This document shows positions 31,664-38,425 of a stretch of DNA of 38,425 nt, piece after piece. This DNA is from an uncultured Clostridia bacterium. GTDB taxonomy: Bacteria > Bacillota > Clostridia > Oscillospirales > Acutalibacteraceae. Within the stretch, counting starts at the first letter, position 1. Every line of letters starts with the position of its first letter. The position numbers and the translations under genes are program-made. The stretch covers positions 1-38,425 of the forward strand of contig CALGRR010000069.1 of the NCBI GenBank assembly GCA_937880805.1, written 5' to 3'. The notes under the pieces were generated by a model. That model was not told where the DNA came from. It was given only the letters and a program-made list of their open reading frames with translations, and made no database searches.

Positions 31664-33067
31664 GAACTTTCTTACCAGATTATCAACCATTGTGTAAACA
31701 AATCCGAGAGCTTCAATAACCTTGTAGCCGAGTCTGAGAAGGCGGTTTGAGAAGGAATTCTCGCTGTACTCACGGGTTCTCCTGATTGCAATGCTGTCAA
31801 GAAGCTCGCTGTTATCGCCTCTTCTTGTTTCAAGAGTCAGGGTGTCGCCCGAAAATTCAAGAGTTGTGTAGGTTGTAACATCATTTTTCAAAAAGCTGTA
31901 GGCAAGATGCTCCGCCTCATAGCTTTCATTGTGGGGTCTTTCGCAAACTGAATTTGCATTAAGATAAACTATGCCCTCGGGGTCGGTATAGGTTTTTCCG
32001 CCTTCTGCGGCGGCAACAACCTTTCTGTTCTTCATAAAATGAGAACGGCCCTGCGAATGAGTGTGACCCGTGATAACAAGGTCAAGGTCATAGCTTTCAA
32101 AAATCGGAGTGAAAATAGTGCTTAAAAGAATTTCTGTTTCGGCATCGCCGATGCAGTCGCCCGCACCGTAAATTCCGTGATGAACAACGCCGATTCTCCA
32201 CTTCGCATCGGGATTGAGCTTCACCGCCTCTTTGGTCATTGCCATATGGTCGGGAGCATTGCCCGAGGTTGAATCATAGAAAAGATAGAGCACATCGCCG
32301 TAGCGGAACCAGAAATCACGGTCAAGACCCTGAAAGAATCTGCCGTAATACTCGTTGGGCATATTGGTGTAATAATTATAGGTCATACCCTTTTTATCGT
32401 GGTTACCGATAGCAAGAGCCATAGGCAGGCTTCTCGCTGCCTTGGGAGTAAGAAGAGTCTGCCACTCCGAGGCGGTTTTGCCTGATGAGGTGTTATCACC
32501 GGGCGAAACAAGATAGCTTATATCGGGGTTCTTTTCAAGTGCTTCTGCAAGCACATTGTTCCAGTTAAAGCCTATGTCGGACTGTGAGGGCCCGTCTCCG
32601 CGGTCCTCCTCCGCAATCTGAATATCTCCCACTACGAGCACCTTATGGTCGCCGAAGGATTTTGTTTCATATCGGCAGATTTCGCTTAAACCGTTATCGG
32701 TATACCATTGATAATAATATACCGTGTTTTCTTCAAGACCCGTAACCGTTACTCTGCAAACAAGCTGATTATCGGTTTCTGCGGGAGTTGTTTTGCCGCT
32801 GAAAAGCTTTGATGCCGACATATCCTCATTTTTTGAAAACAAAACCTCGGGCTTTGCCTTGGTTTTATCGGCGTGCCAGCAAATGCTTATCTGTGTTTCG
32901 TCTGCACCCGCACAAAGCATAGGCAGGGTGTTATCGCTGTGACTGTTCATATAAAGTTCATCCCATTCTTCTCTGCTGAGTTTCGGGGCATCAAATTCGG
33001 CATAGCCGCTTACCCCCGCACTCAGAATCATAATTACGCTTAAAAGCAAAGCAACAAGCTTTTTCAT
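31655..33067 (-). CDS. Secreted purple-acid-phosphatase-like metallophosphoesterase
   Basis: A 470-residue exported enzyme. It has a signal peptide (1-22, ending GYA) and an N-terminal fibronectin-like domain (about 45-138) as in purple acid phosphatases. A two-metal phosphoesterase domain follows, with GDIQ (D148), GDN (D191), GNHD (N222, H223), VVHH and GHTHSQG. The C-terminal region (about 430-470) is basic and not recognised, with no obvious anchor. The substrate is unknown; phosphate scavenging outside the cell is likely. I use the ATG at 33067, which has GGAGGG upstream, instead of the one at 33109 inside the terminator hairpin. The last two residues and the stop codon come from a repeat element. 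Confidence 0.88.
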   Translation of the reverse strand: MKKLVALLLSVIMILSAGVSGYAEFDAPKLSREEWDELYMNSHSDNTLPMLCAGADETQISICWHADKTKAKPEVLFSKNEDMSASKLFSGKTTPAETDNQLVCRVTVTGLEENTVYYYQWYTDNGLSEICRYETKSFGDHKVLVVGDIQIAEEDRGDGPSQSDIGFNWNNVLAEALEKNPDISYLVSPGDNTSSGKTASEWQTLLTPKAARSLPMALAIGNHDKKGMTYNYYTNMPNEYYGRFFQGLDRDFWFRYGDVLYLFYDSTSGNAPDHMAMTKEAVKLNPDAKWRIGVVHHGIYGAGDCIGDAETEILLSTIFTPIFESYDLDLVITGHTHSQGRSHFMKNRKVVAAAEGGKTYTDPEGIVYLNANSVCERPHNESYEAEHLAYSFLKNDVTTYTTLEFSGDTLTLETRRGDNSELLDSIAIRRTREYSENSFSNRLLRLGYKVIEALGFVYTMVDNLVRKFNA

Positions 33068-33092
33068 AGTTCCCTCCGAATAAAAATAAAAT

Positions 33093-33118
33093 TTCGGCAG
33101 CTTTTTCAAGCTGCCGAA
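33093..33118 (-). terminator. Strong terminator after the second lipoprotein gene
   Basis: A perfect 11-base stem (33093-33103 and 33108-33118) with a 4-base loop is followed on the minus strand by ATTTTATTTTTATT, and on the plus strand by an A/T tract. It lies between the lipoprotein stop and the phosphatase start, 26 bases before that ATG. Confidence 0.88.
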
Positions 33119-33141
33119 AAAATATGTTTTTTAGCTGCGAA

Positions 33142-33999
33142 TTAATACTGGATGTTTGTGAATTCGCCCTTTGTCTTAGCTGAACCTGCGCCGTTTACCT
33201 TACCAACAAGAATCTTGAGTTCAAGAGTTGCAGCAAAATCATATTCATAGCTGATTGCTGTGATCTTGCCTTCAGCAACTGTAACCTTAACCTTGATGTT
33301 TGTGTACTTAACATCTGTGCTGATAAGGGTTACAAGGCTGCCTGCTGCATCCTTGATGCCTTCGTCAACTTCTTCGTGTGTGATGAAGTCGTTTGTGAAT
33401 CTTGAGATGGGAGTTGCATTTGTTTTCTTGGGGTTAGCAGCGTTAGCGATTGTGAAGCTGTAAACGCCGTCTGCATAGCTGAAGTTCTTAAGGTCAGCTT
33501 CTGTGAGCTTTGCAGCCTTGAGCTTATAATCATCATCGGGCTCATCCTTGGGGAAGTTACCGGTCTTTGTGCCGATACCGAGGAAACCGCCAACAACTGA
33601 GTTAAGGTCTGAGTTTTCATCAATCATCTTGATAACCTTGTTGAGAGCGTTTGTCATATTACCAACATCGATGGGGTTTACATATGAGCAGTTTCTGTTG
33701 TACTTATAGGAGCCCTTTGCAGCCTTAGCTGTTTCTGCATTGTAGAATGCAACGAAATCGGCTGCTGTCATTTCACCTGCGGGAACAGCTTCAGTTGTTG
33801 TTTCGCCTGCTGCAGTTGTTTCGTCAGCTGCGGGAGCTGTTGTTTCATCGGCTGCGGGTGCAGTTGTTTCGTCTGCTGCGGGAGCCTCTGTTGTTGTTTC
33901 GGGTGCTGCTGTGGTTGTTGTTTCTTCATTGTTGCCGCCGCAAGCTGCAAATGCAAAAAGCATTGAGCAAGCAAGAAGAACTGCAAGAATTTTTTTCAT
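33142..33999 (-). CDS. Thr-rich-linker lipoprotein, paralog of 86-958
   Basis: A 285-residue lipoprotein. Signal and lipobox FAAC (C20) are identical to the first copy. The linker (about 25-75) contains three PAADETTA repeats. The remaining domain (about 80-285) is an unrecognised alpha/beta domain whose C-terminus (VAEGKITAISYEYDFAATLELKI) resembles that of the first copy. The ATG at 33999 follows AGGAGG. Promoter at 34064-34092, terminator at 33093-33118, so it is probably monocistronic. Function unknown. Confidence 0.85.
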   Translation of the reverse strand: MKKILAVLLACSMLFAFAACGGNNEETTTTAAPETTTEAPAADETTAPAADETTAPAADETTAAGETTTEAVPAGEMTAADFVAFYNAETAKAAKGSYKYNRNCSYVNPIDVGNMTNALNKVIKMIDENSDLNSVVGGFLGIGTKTGNFPKDEPDDDYKLKAAKLTEADLKNFSYADGVYSFTIANAANPKKTNATPISRFTNDFITHEEVDEGIKDAAGSLVTLISTDVKYTNIKVKVTVAEGKITAISYEYDFAATLELKILVGKVNGAGSAKTKGEFTNIQY

Positions 34000-34014
34000 T
34001 GATTTCTTCCTCCT
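33892..34014 (-). repeat. Near-identical 5' module shared with 851-973 (copy 2)
   Basis: Differs from 851-973 at 3 of 123 positions, with no change to the encoded protein. Covers RBS, signal peptide and linker start. Confidence 0.9.
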
Positions 34015-34063
34015 GAATAGAGTTTTTATTTTTGCGGGTCAACCCCGCACCATACATATATTA

Positions 34064-34092
34064 AAAATACATCATATTGCTGTTTTTGTCAA
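34064..34092 (-). promoter_or_regulatory. Promoter of the second lipoprotein gene
   Basis: On the minus strand, a perfect TTGACA (34087-34092) and TATTTT (34064-34069) are separated by 17 bases. The leader holds a small GCGGG/CCCGC hairpin (34034-34048). Confidence 0.75.
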
Positions 34093-34170
34093 GTGAAATA
34101 ACTTCTAAATATACCAAAAGAAATTTGTACACTTTGCGAATATAGTGTAGATTTTAATGCTTTTTCGTGC

Positions 34171-34176
34171 TATAAT
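34171..34176 (+). promoter_or_regulatory. Possible -10 box for the tadA operon
   Basis: A perfect TATAAT lies 32 bases before the tadA ATG. The -35 position (TAGATT at 34148-34153) is weak. Confidence 0.45.
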
Positions 34177-34207
34177 AGCAGAAGTAAATTTATCAGGGGA
34201 AAAGATT

Positions 34208-34669
34208 ATGATCGACAGAGATTTTATGACCCTCGCAATCGAACAGGCAAAAATCGCCGCCTCGGAGCTTGAAGTGCCCGTGGGTGCGGTTATCGTTCGC
34301 AACGGCGAGGTTGTTTCGCTTGGCAGAAACCGCCGCGAAAAGGGCAGGAACGCCCTTGCACACGCCGAGCTTGAGGCGATTGACCTTGCCTGCAAAAAGC
34401 TGGGCGGCTGGCGGCTTTGGGAATGCGAAATGTTTGTAACTCTCGAGCCCTGCCCTATGTGTGCGGGTGCAATAATCAACTCCCGTCTTCGCAGAATTGT
34501 TTTCGGTGCATCGGATTACAAGGCGGGCTCCTGCGGCTCTGTTGTTAATCTTTTTGAACTGCCCTATAACCACAAGCCCGAGCTTATCGGCGGCTTTATG
34601 GCTGATGAATGCTCGGCATTGCTGACGGATTTTTTTGCAAATCTGCGTAAAATGAAGAATGAAAAATAA
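34208..34669 (+). CDS. tadA: tRNA-specific adenosine deaminase
   Basis: A 153-residue zinc deaminase that converts the wobble adenosine of tRNA-Arg(ACG) to inosine. It shows EVPVGAVIV near the N-terminus. The zinc and proton-transfer residues are HAE (H52, E54) and PCPMC (C82, C85), with the family-typical FGASDYKAGSCGSVVNL afterwards. I chose the ATG at 34208 (MIDRDFM), preceded by GGGGA; an in-frame ATG at 34157 overlaps the likely promoter. It is the first of three plus-strand genes that overlap by 11 bases each. Confidence 0.93.
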   Translation: MIDRDFMTLAIEQAKIAASELEVPVGAVIVRNGEVVSLGRNRREKGRNALAHAELEAIDLACKKLGGWRLWECEMFVTLEPCPMCAGAIINSRLRRIVFGASDYKAGSCGSVVNLFELPYNHKPELIGGFMADECSALLTDFFANLRKMKNEK

Positions 34670-35042
34670 GAGAATTTTTTACCTTACAGCATTTTTATTG
34701 CTGCTTCTTACCGAGATAATTATTGCTCTTTTTATTAATGACAGCTTTATACGACCCTACATAGGCGATGTGCTTGTTATAATTCTTATCTGCACTTTTC
34801 TTCGCATTTTCTTTCCCGAAAAGCCAAAGCTGCTGCCCCTTTTTGTAACGGTTTTCGGAATAGCGGTTGAGATTCTGCAATACTTTGATTTTGCCGCATA
34901 TCTCGGTGCGGAAAGCAGCCGGTTTATAAGCATTCTTCTCGGAAGAACCTTTGATATTAAAGATATTATCTGCTATGCAGCAGGCGGAATTTTGTTTTTT
35001 GCTGTTGAATTTATTGCACGGAGGAAAAACAATGACAGCTGA
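34659..35042 (+). CDS. DUF2809-family membrane protein
   Basis: A 127-residue protein with about four membrane helices. The pattern fits DUF2809: YIGDVLVIILICTF in the second helix, FGIAVEILQYFDF in the third and LGRTFDIKDIICYAAGG near the end. Function unknown. It overlaps the tadA end by 11 bases and the next gene by 11 bases, so translational coupling is likely; its own RBS is weak. Confidence 0.78.
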   Translation: MKNKRIFYLTAFLLLLLTEIIIALFINDSFIRPYIGDVLVIILICTFLRIFFPEKPKLLPLFVTVFGIAVEILQYFDFAAYLGAESSRFISILLGRTFDIKDIICYAAGGILFFAVEFIARRKNNDS

Positions 35043-35688
35043 TACTCTGTTTTTTATTTGCGAAATGGTTGGTGTTGTTGCCTTTGCCATTTCGGGAGTT
35101 ATAACTTCCATAGAAAGAAAGCTCGATATTTTCGGTGCACTCGTGCTGGGCACGGTAACCTCGGTTGGCGGCGGAATTCTGCGTGACATAATTCTCGGCT
35201 ATCTTCCCCCCGCCGCGTTCAGGCACCCCGTTTATGCAATAACGGCTTTCGTTACCTCACTTGCGGTTTTTATTATTGCATATTTTCTCGGCACAAAAAT
35301 CAAATCGCATTTTTCGGTTTACAGCCAGGTTATCAACATATTCGATTCAATCGGTCTTGCCGTTTTCACCGTTGCGGGTGTCAACAGTGCCGTTTCCTGC
35401 GGCTACGGCGGCAATTTTTTCCTCACCATTTTTGTTGCAACCCTCACGGGTGTGGGCGGCGGAGTGCTTCGTGATATAATGGCGGGCATCGTTCCCACCG
35501 TGCTTCGCAAAAAGGTTTACGCCCTTGCGGCAATCATCGGTGCGGTAATCTATTATCTGATTATTGATAACAGCCTGCTTGAAGAAAAGCCTGCAATTCT
35601 TATTGGTGCAGTTTCCGTTCTTCTTATAAGAATTCTTGCAACGGTATTTCATTGGAATTTGCCCACAATTAAAAATCTTGATAACTGA
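35032..35688 (+). CDS. TRIC-type (UPF0126/YadS) cation channel protein
   Basis: A 218-residue membrane protein made of two repeated three-helix units. Each carries the UPF0126 glycine motif: GTVTSVGGGILRDIILG in the first (about residue 40) and ATLTGVGGGVLRDIMAG in the second (about 125). Bacterial relatives form trimeric monovalent-cation channels; some are annotated as glycine transporters. The ATG at 35032 follows GGAGG; the first 11 bases overlap the DUF2809 gene. Its stop codon lies inside the 3' end of the convergent symporter gene (20-base overlap). Confidence 0.88.
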   Translation: MTADTLFFICEMVGVVAFAISGVITSIERKLDIFGALVLGTVTSVGGGILRDIILGYLPPAAFRHPVYAITAFVTSLAVFIIAYFLGTKIKSHFSVYSQVINIFDSIGLAVFTVAGVNSAVSCGYGGNFFLTIFVATLTGVGGGVLRDIMAGIVPTVLRKKVYALAAIIGAVIYYLIIDNSLLEEKPAILIGAVSVLLIRILATVFHWNLPTIKNLDN

Positions 35689-37033
35689 CGGCGGATTTTC
35701 CGCCGTTTTTTCTTTCCTTATTCAGAATATCCGTTGCTTCCTTTGACATAAGCCAGAGTGCAAAAAGATTTGGCACAGCCATAAGCCCGTTTAGGGTATC
35801 GGAAAAGGTCCACACCGCATCAAGCTTTGTGAGGCAGCCCGCAAAAGCCGCCGCTATATATATTACATTATATATTTTGCCGCCCCTTTTACCGAAAAGA
35901 TATTCTGTTCCGCTTTTGCCGTAAAACGACCATGCAACGAGCGTTGAGAAAGCGAAAAGACAGATGCAGATATTAAGAAAAACTCCGCCCGCCTGACCCA
36001 TCACACTCTCAAAAACCGCAGAGCAGAGGGCAACGCCGTTGAGTCTGCCGTCGGGCGACCATTTTCCGCTTACGAGAATTGCCGCCGCAGTTACGGTGCA
36101 CATAAAAACCGTGTCGATAAAAACCTCAACAATGCCCCACATTCCCTGCTTTGCCGCGTTCTCGCAATCGGCACACGAATGAATAACCGCACTGCTTCCA
36201 AGACCCGCTTCATTTGAGAAAACTCCCCTTGAAACGCCGTATCTTACAGCTTTCGCCATTCCGAAGCCGCCAACGGCTTTCAGGGTAAATGCTTCTTTGA
36301 AAATCAGTTTTATGCTCGGCAGAAGGTTTTCAATGTTTACAGCTATAACAATAAAGCAGGCAACAATAAAAGCAAGAGATAAAACGGGAATGAGCCTTTG
36401 GGTGAGCGAAGATATTCTTTCAAGCCCGCCCGAAATTGCAAAGGCAAGCGGTATGCACACGGCGAATGCGGCGGCAATCGGCGGAATGCCCATTCCTTCA
36501 AGCCCTGCCGCAACGGAATTCGACTGCGTCATATTACCCATTCCGAGAGATGCACCCGTTAAAAACACGGCATATGCACCTGCAAGACCCTTCATTCCGA
36601 GCCCGTGCTCAATATAATACATCGGGCCGCCTGCAAAATCGCCGTTTTCTTTCCGTATTCTGTATTTTATGCCCAGAATATTTTCACAGCAGCAGGTCAT
36701 CATTCCGAGCACCGCCGATACCCACATCCAGAAAACAGCACCAGGCCCGCCCGAGCAGAGTGCCGTTGCAACACCGATAATATTGCCCGTGCCCAGACAC
36801 GCGGCAAGCGCCGATGTGAGTGCACCGAGCTGCGACACGCTTCCCTTTTCCGCTTTTTTTCGGTTCGATTTATCCGCAACGGCAAAAAGGGTTGAGGTTA
36901 TCCACCTTTTCACGCCGAAAAGCTGAAAAAATCCCGTTCTTGCAGAAAGATAAAGACCCGTGCCCAGAAAAACCGCAAGCATCGGCGGACCCCATATAAA
37001 TGAACTGATTGCCGAATTAATCTGGCTGAACAT
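35669..37033 (-). CDS. AGCS-family alanine/glycine:cation symporter
   Basis: A 454-residue symporter of the AgcS/AlsT family. Diagnostic segments are LSARTGFFQLFGVKRW near the start, ALAACLGTGNIIGVATALCSGGPGAVFWMW, the GDFAGGPMYYIEHGL loop, SRGVFSNEAGLGSSAVIHS in the middle and YGKSGTEYLFG late. About eleven membrane helices are expected. The substrate is probably alanine or glycine with sodium. The ATG at 37033 follows AAAGGAG. The last codons overlap the convergent channel gene and contain its terminator hairpin. Confidence 0.93.
   Translation of the reverse strand: MFSQINSAISSFIWGPPMLAVFLGTGLYLSARTGFFQLFGVKRWITSTLFAVADKSNRKKAEKGSVSQLGALTSALAACLGTGNIIGVATALCSGGPGAVFWMWVSAVLGMMTCCCENILGIKYRIRKENGDFAGGPMYYIEHGLGMKGLAGAYAVFLTGASLGMGNMTQSNSVAAGLEGMGIPPIAAAFAVCIPLAFAISGGLERISSLTQRLIPVLSLAFIVACFIVIAVNIENLLPSIKLIFKEAFTLKAVGGFGMAKAVRYGVSRGVFSNEAGLGSSAVIHSCADCENAAKQGMWGIVEVFIDTVFMCTVTAAAILVSGKWSPDGRLNGVALCSAVFESVMGQAGGVFLNICICLFAFSTLVAWSFYGKSGTEYLFGKRGGKIYNVIYIAAAFAGCLTKLDAVWTFSDTLNGLMAVPNLFALWLMSKEATDILNKERKNGGKSAVSYQDF
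35688..35711 (+). terminator. Terminator of the tadA operon, inside the symporter coding sequence
   Basis: A perfect 7-base stem ACGGCGG/CCGCCGT (35688-35694 and 35700-35706) with a 5-base loop is followed by six Ts on the plus strand. The first base of the stem is the last base of the channel gene's stop codon. On the minus strand it is coding and lacks a T-run. Confidence 0.85.
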
Positions 37034-37058
37034 AAATCGCTCCTTTCACCTTACAAAA

Positions 37059-37093
37059 AAAGCTCTCTCATACAATCAGTATGAAAGAGCTTT
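37059..37093 (-). terminator. Terminator after the leucine-rich lipoprotein gene
   Basis: Two 15-base arms (37059-37073 and 37079-37093) with one mismatch and a 5-base loop are followed on the minus strand by a T-run. It lies 25 bases past the stop codon, just before the symporter gene start. Confidence 0.83.
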
Positions 37094-37117
37094 GATTTTT
37101 ATGAAAGGGTATGTTAT

Positions 37118-37723
37118 TTAGCCGTTGAGAACAACTTCAATGCCGTGGTTATGGGCATAATCAACAACGTTTGATGCTCCTCTGAGCACATAGAATTTTG
37201 CGTTGAAGCAGGAATCAAAGGCGTGAGTGTTGATGTTTGCGGGGTTGCCTCTGAAGGTAACAACTCTTAACTTGCCGCAATTATAGAAAGCGTTCTCGCC
37301 GATGGTGTCAACGCCGTCGGAAATATCAACCTGAAGAAGTCTGTCGCATTCTGAAAATGCACTCGCATCAATCGTTTTAAGCTCTCTTGCGTGGTGAAGG
37401 AATGCCTTCTTTACGGAGCTGCCCGCAAAGGCTCTTCTTTCAATGGTGATAAGCGTTTCGGGAACATACACAACGGTGAGGTTGTTTGCGTTTGCAAAAG
37501 CCTCTTCGCCGATAACCGTAACGGTCATATCGCCGAGTGTTGCGGGGATTTCAAGAGTAACAATATCATCTGTTTTGTTGAACTTTGTGATTTTTGCTGT
37601 GTTATCGTCAAGAGCAATATAGCTGAAATCGCCCTCGGTTTTAACCTTCGGCTCCTTTGAGCACGAGCAGAAAAGAGTGAATGCCATTGCAAAAATAAGT
37701 AAAACGGATAAAGCCTTTTTCAT
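37118..37723 (-). CDS. BspA-like leucine-rich-repeat lipoprotein
   Basis: A 201-residue lipoprotein. The signal ends in FCSC (C21 as the likely lipidated residue). The body holds about four BspA-type leucine-rich repeats of roughly 23 residues: VIGEEAFANANNLTVVYVPETL, TIERRAFAGSSVKKAFL, TIDASAFSECDRLLQVDIS and TIGENAFYNCGKLRVVTF, ending in a typical NANTHAF-like cap. Such repeats usually mediate surface binding. I use the ATG at 37723, with AAAGGA nine bases upstream; an ATG at 37741 overlaps the mltG stop (ATGA) and would add six residues before the signal. Confidence 0.85.
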   Translation of the reverse strand: MKKALSVLLIFAMAFTLFCSCSKEPKVKTEGDFSYIALDDNTAKITKFNKTDDIVTLEIPATLGDMTVTVIGEEAFANANNLTVVYVPETLITIERRAFAGSSVKKAFLHHARELKTIDASAFSECDRLLQVDISDGVDTIGENAFYNCGKLRVVTFRGNPANINTHAFDSCFNAKFYVLRGASNVVDYAHNHGIEVVLNG

Positions 37724-37737
37724 AATTAAAAATCCTT

Positions 37738-38425
37738 TCATAAGCCTGCAATATCGCAGTTTTCAAGATGCTCGCTCCAGGTTGAAGCGTAATAATAATT
37801 CGACTCGCTGTCGGTTACAAAATAATAATAATCGGTTTCTTCGGGATAAAGTGCCGCATTGATTGCATCAAGACCCGGATTTGTTATCGGTCCTTCGGGC
37901 AAGCCCTCGCAATTATAGGTATTATAAAGGTCTATAAATCCCTCATATTCCGCAGCATCAAAATACGGCTTCACATAATCCCGCAGATAAAAGGTTGCCA
38001 CATCGCATTGAAGCTTCGGAAATCTGCTGCTTTCAAGGCGGTTATGAATAACGGAAGAAACCTTGCCCATTTCGGCGGGGTTGCCCGCCTCCTCCTGAAT
38101 TATTGAGGCAAGGGTCAGAATTTCATCAACGGTGTATCCAAGCTCATCGCAACGCATTTTTACGCTTTCATCAAGCTTTTTATCTGCATTTTTAAGAAAT
38201 CTTTTCAATGCCGTGCGGGCATTCTCGCCTCTGTAAAATTCATAGGTATCGGGGAAAACATAGCCCTCAAAAATGAACGGTCTGTTTTCATAATCTTCAA
38301 TTATAAAGGGCAGCCCTTCGAGCACCGTTGGGTCATCCGCCGCCGCCATAAATTCCGCAGCGGAACAAACTCCGTTTTCTTCAAGCAGCATCGCCGCCTG
38401 GCTTATTGCCGTGCCCTCGGGAAAG
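37738..38425 (-). CDS. mltG: Endolytic transglycosylase MltG (YceG-like), 3' part
   Basis: The 5' end lies beyond the window; about 228 residues are visible and the frame stays open to base 38425. MltG cuts nascent glycan strands at the membrane. Visible family segments are FPEGTAISQAA and LLEENGVCSAAEF (LysM-like region), EGYVFPDTYEFYRG, LASIIQEEAG with KVSSVIHNRL, KLQCDVA, and YNTYNCEGLPEGPITNPGLDAINAAL near the end. At the ExE-type segment the residues are Q-E-E where E. coli has E-K-E. It ends in ATGA overlap with an alternative start of the next gene, so the two are probably co-transcribed. Confidence 0.9.
   Translation of the reverse strand, partial: FPEGTAISQAAMLLEENGVCSAAEFMAAADDPTVLEGLPFIIEDYENRPFIFEGYVFPDTYEFYRGENARTALKRFLKNADKKLDESVKMRCDELGYTVDEILTLASIIQEEAGNPAEMGKVSSVIHNRLESSRFPKLQCDVATFYLRDYVKPYFDAAEYEGFIDLYNTYNCEGLPEGPITNPGLDAINAALYPEETDYYYFVTDSESNYYYASTWSEHLENCDIAGL

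Noticed and set aside
34157..34207. Upstream ATG that would lengthen tadA by 17 residues
   Set aside because: The extra segment overlaps the TATAAT box and gives residues absent from the family; the ATG at 34208 has a better RBS.
34105..34573. Minus-strand ORFs opposite tadA
   Set aside because: They are shadows of a clear deaminase gene with intact HAE and PCxxC motifs.

Overview
The window looks like part of the chromosome of a low-to-mid GC Gram-positive anaerobe of the Clostridia, most likely a gut-type Oscillospirales/Ruminococcaceae relative. Supporting signs are the zinc-type S14, S4 and L36, the KOW-domain gene between map and infA, the DacF/MltG-type wall enzymes, strong AGGAGG ribosome binding sites, and lipoproteins with Thr/Glu/Ala-rich linkers. 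The phylum-level reading is fairly safe; the family is an inference from style. There is no rRNA, tRNA, CRISPR array, insertion sequence or prophage.

Left part (1-12,000). A Thr-linker lipoprotein is followed by a repeat-rich gap. Next comes a minus-strand set: a metallophosphoesterase, a heterodimeric ABC exporter and an NMT1-like solute-binding lipoprotein. A plus-strand operon follows, encoding a DacF-type D,D-carboxypeptidase, an Eis-like GNAT acetyltransferase and an RsiV-like lipoprotein. It ends in a bidirectional terminator shared with a convergent GPH-family sugar symporter.

Centre (12,000-27,420). One minus-strand block of 31 genes forms the S10-spc-alpha ribosomal cluster, running rpsJ, rplC, rplD, rplW, rplB, rpsS, rplV, rpsC, rplP, rpmC, rpsQ, rplN, rplX, rplE, rpsN, rpsH, rplF, rplR, rpsE, rpmD, rplO, secY, map, a KOW gene, infA, rpmJ, rpsM, rpsK, rpsD, rpoA, rplQ. 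It is bounded by a strong promoter with a 320-nt structured leader and by a strong terminator after rplQ. The order is canonical except that adk is missing between secY and map.

Right part (27,420-38,425). A small acidic orphan protein diverges from the S10 promoter. Then come a sensor kinase/response regulator pair, a secreted purple-acid-phosphatase-like enzyme, a second Thr-linker lipoprotein, a plus-strand tadA/DUF2809/TRIC operon, a convergent AGCS amino-acid symporter, a BspA-like leucine-rich lipoprotein, and the 3' part of mltG, which runs off the window.

Most of the window is housekeeping. The points most worth a second look are: (i) the S10 leader, where a terminator-like hairpin competes with a long-range helix; (ii) two paralogous lipoproteins with almost identical 5' ends and strongly diverged bodies; (iii) a dispersed intergenic repeat family, one copy of which supplies the stop codon of a gene; and (iv) a solute-binding protein encoded with exporter-type ABC subunits. 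No clearly new multi-gene system was found.
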